Shown: positions 61,690 to 64,000 of the stretch, in pieces
Layout of the letters: the number at the start of each line of letters is the position of its first letter
Numbering within the stretch: position 1 is the stretch's first letter
DNA from: Dermatemys mawii
Taxonomy: Eukaryota; Chordata; Testudines; Dermatemydidae
NCBI GenBank assembly: GCA_007922305.1
Contig: ML677330.1
Span: 1,453,109-1,517,108, forward strand
Reading direction: 5' to 3'
Length of the DNA: 64,000 nt
Notes under the pieces: generated by a model
What the model was told of the DNA's origin: nothing
Database searches by the model: none
Seen by the model: the letters and a program-made list of their open reading frames with translations, nothing else
Translations under genes and position numbers: made by a program

Positions 61690-61870
61690 ATAATCTATTT
61701 GTTGTATTTATCCTCACCACAGACCTGTGAGGTAGAGTAATGCTATTATCCCCATTTTATAGATGAAGCACAGGGAAGCTGAGTGTCATGGTGAAAGTCT
61801 GACAAAGAAGAACATTAAACCCTGGTTTCGTGAGTGCCAAGGCTAGTCCCCAAACCACTGAATCATCCCT
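61690..61870 (-). repeat. MIR-like SINE
   Basis: ATTATCCCCATTTTATAGAT, GAAGCACAGGGAAGCTGAGT and AACCCTGGTTTCGTGAGTGC on the plus strand is the reverse complement of a MIR. Confidence 0.7.
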
Positions 61871-62859
61871 CCTCTGGGACCTAATATTATCCTCTGGTGA
61901 ATGTATAAAACCAGAGGTAGATCCAAGGGATAGTAAAGTTTGGAACCTTGCCCAGTGTATAAAGAAAAGGGGCTGCAACAATGCTTACTCAATCCTTTGC
62001 CCTGGCATAAGCAGCTCTCCAAATAGCTTTTTCCTCCTCCTCCTCCCTACTATTCTTTCTCTTCTCCATCAGCAGCCAGGTCCCACAGCTTCTGAGGCTG
62101 TTCAGGAGGGAAGCTAATTGCCAGCTGGCTTAGTCCCCACCCTAGACCCCCCTCTCTCACAATATACATGGGTAGCACTGCCTATTATTAGTGTTGCCCA
62201 ATTTTCCCCATGATAAGATGTTTTCCTTGTTCTAACATTGCCAAACTTTTATAATTTGGGCTAAAATCTTCTGCACCAGGTGTCTACCTCAGACTGAAGT
62301 TTACTGAAAAATTTCAGACAAAATAATCCAGTTGCTTGCTTCTGAGAACAAGGCGAGGGGAAAATAAGTTGTTTGCCCACATTAAACAATTCTGGTACTT
62401 TTTCCTTCGTGAATCTCTGCTGCCCACATGCTCTGGAGGAGGGATTTGAAATTTTGGTATGGGGTGGGTGGCCTTTTTCTGGACTATGCCATGAAAATCT
62501 GTCCAAATTTGGTCAAGTTTATAAGCCTTTGAAATATCATAGTTTGCATATGTTCCATAGTGGCTTGTTAGAGTTTGGCCACTAAATTCACTGAAGATTT
62601 CATCTGCATTGGGCATGCCGTAACCAAGGGTTGAGCAGAACTATCCCTGCAATTCCAGCTCTGGGCTACTGAGTCCCATGCGGAGGCTGGGTACCTGAAC
62701 TTAGAGCAGGAAGCCTGTCCTTCATGTGCACTCAATGCCCACTCAAACCCTTGATCCCATCCCACTCCTGGGCACAGTTGATATGAAAGAGAAATCAGCC
62801 TGATTTGAATGCAGAGGGAACAAGAGCTGGACCTGAGGGGAAATCTGGAGATTATATTG

Positions 62860-63560
62860 GGCCAAGGACACTTTTGTGGAGAGACTGGAACTGTAGACTG
62901 ATGGTGAGGGGAGAGGAGAAATAAACTGAGAGTTGGGCAGGTAGATTGGGACTGGCTGGGCAAGAAGAGTGGGACAAGGAGCCAAGGAGGAAAGTGTGTG
63001 TGGGGGGGTGGGGGACTGATATCAGATGAAGAGCTGGGGGGGACTGGGACCGGCAAGCAGTGAAGCTGGTGAGAGAAAATCAGGGTGAGGGAAGGCAGAT
63101 CTGACTAGAAACCAGGATGTGGGTGGATGATTGGGGCAAGGAGAAAGGGCGATATGAGTGGAGGGACACTGAGATTGTACTAGGAGCCCAGGAAGAGAGA
63201 CTGGGACTGCGAGCTAACGAGGATGAACAAATTGGAGGAAGAAAAATGGATTGGATGAGGAACCAGAGGTGGGAAATGGGGAATTGTGGGGTGAGGAGAC
63301 TGGGACTGTGCATGTTTTGAGGAAGATGGGGAGTGGAGGTGGAGAGACTGCGATGGGGAGTACAGAGAGGAACTAGGACTGGCTTGGTAAGGAGACTGTG
63401 ACTGAAACAGGGAAGGAGAATGAGACGGGTATAAGGGGCCATGGAGAGGGGAAGAGACAGCACAGGTACAGGGACAAACTGAAGAGGACAGGACAGAATA
63501 AATCCAGCTATGGGGAGAGAAACAGAATGAAACCCAGGATCTCTGAGCCTCACCATTCCT
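62860..63560. repeat. Purine-rich degenerate tandem region
   Basis: About 700 bp of G/A-rich plus strand in which AGACTGGGACTG-type words recur irregularly (near 62,949, 63,044, 63,200, 63,298, 63,390). The proline/serine-rich minus-strand frames of 162 and 176 codons over it are low-complexity artefacts. Confidence 0.65.
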
Positions 63561-64000
63561 TTGGAATCAGCGAGTATCTGTGAAAGCCACTGGTAAAATG
63601 TGTGTCTCATTCCCCTCTAGTGCTGGTCCACATAAGAGAGGAGAATCTACTACTGCTATCAGTTATTCTTTTTAGCCTGAGCGGCAGATATCTGTGTGGT
63701 GGATCTAAAGCTGGTGAACCATGTGAGTGTCAATATGATTCCACATGTTGGAATTTCAGTTCGCTTGCTTTTCAGTTTGCTTTTTTAAAAACTTGGGAGA
63801 TTACACACACAAAGGTACATTAAAGAAATATTATTAAGTTTGCAAAGTCAAGTACTCAAAAGTTAGGAAATGCCAGAATTACGATGTCTTGTTCATATGC
63901 ATTATGATCGTCTTAAGTTACATGCTCAATACTATTTTTTCCAGAGGACTTCTGCCTCATGCAGTACACAGAACAGATCTGTTTGGGAAATGAATCGGGA

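Larger units (their letters stand above)
58888..64000. other. ENPEP intron 1, 3' portion
   Basis: The sequence upstream of exon 2 to the window edge. It carries a GC-rich modular repeat, a MIR-like SINE and a purine-rich tandem region. Exon 1 was looked for as a minus-strand segment encoding the LPDFVNPVHYDL-type block and was not found. Confidence 0.7.

Noticed and set aside
62262..62620. Possible exon or gene fragment on the minus strand (frames of 81 and 100 codons)
   Set aside because: The two open frames overlap out of phase and match no family I know; more likely an unclassified interspersed repeat.
62568..63056. Minus-strand ORF of 162 codons
   Set aside because: Same low-complexity cause. 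It also does not resemble the Ser/Thr-rich stalk plus domain I expected for ENPEP exon 1.
63080..63610. Minus-strand ORF of 176 codons rich in Ser, Pro and Leu
   Set aside because: It is the pyrimidine complement of a low-complexity purine tract, which naturally lacks stops.
58888..64000. ENPEP exon 1 within the window
   Set aside because: No minus-strand segment encodes a membrane anchor followed by the domain I start and ending in a donor of the right phase.
1..64000. CRISPR arrays, operons, phage or bacterial insertion sequences
   Set aside because: The sequence has spliced vertebrate exons and vertebrate repeats throughout; no regularly spaced direct repeats with unique spacers exist.

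Overview
The window is vertebrate genomic DNA, almost certainly from a sauropsid and most probably a turtle. It is AT-rich, intron-rich and packed with old interspersed repeats. Two repeat fragments are diagnostic of reptile and bird genomes: CR1 LINE 3' ends finishing in the ATTCTATGATTCTATG-type tail, and several short hAT-like elements. Some of these elements, and a Penelope-like element, match sequences I recall from turtle genomes; that recall cannot be checked here. Nothing bacterial, phage-like or CRISPR-like is present.

The only protein-coding gene I can support is ENPEP (glutamyl aminopeptidase, aminopeptidase A, an M1 zinc exopeptidase) on the minus strand. Nineteen coding exons, corresponding to exons 2-20 of the human 20-exon gene, lie between 58,887 and 21,785. 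They join in frame at consensus GT/AG sites to give 738 residues and a TAA stop, close to the 742 residues of the equivalent human region. Catalytic motifs are intact: GAMEN, HELVH with the distal NEGF glutamate, the ISYSK tyrosine, and the TDHEP segment linked to acidic-substrate specificity. The first exon (cytoplasmic tail, membrane anchor, stalk, start of domain I) is not seen and must lie beyond 64,000.

Layout: 1-21,784 is the 3' flank, with no recognisable gene. By vertebrate synteny it would be the gene desert towards PITX2. It holds MIR-like SINEs, hAT/MITE-like elements, near-palindromic dispersed repeats, purine-rich tracts and one decayed Ty3/Gypsy reverse-transcriptase remnant. 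21,785-58,887 is ENPEP. Its introns range from 91 bp to 5.3 kb and carry CR1 fragments, a Penelope-like GIY-YIG fragment abutting a 0.68-kb hAT-like element, four smaller TIR elements (three with visible 8-bp target duplications), a 780-bp mariner/Tigger-like element, and two inverted copies of one MITE flanking exons 12-13. 58,888-64,000 is the 3' part of intron 1, ending in a 0.7-kb purine-rich degenerate tandem region.

No new multi-gene system is evident. The most testable novelties are the inverted MITE pair around exons 12-13 (possible circular RNA or exon skipping), a MIR split by a younger palindromic element, the dispersed palindrome family itself, and unique AT-rich DNA at about 11.5-12.7 kb as a candidate regulatory region.
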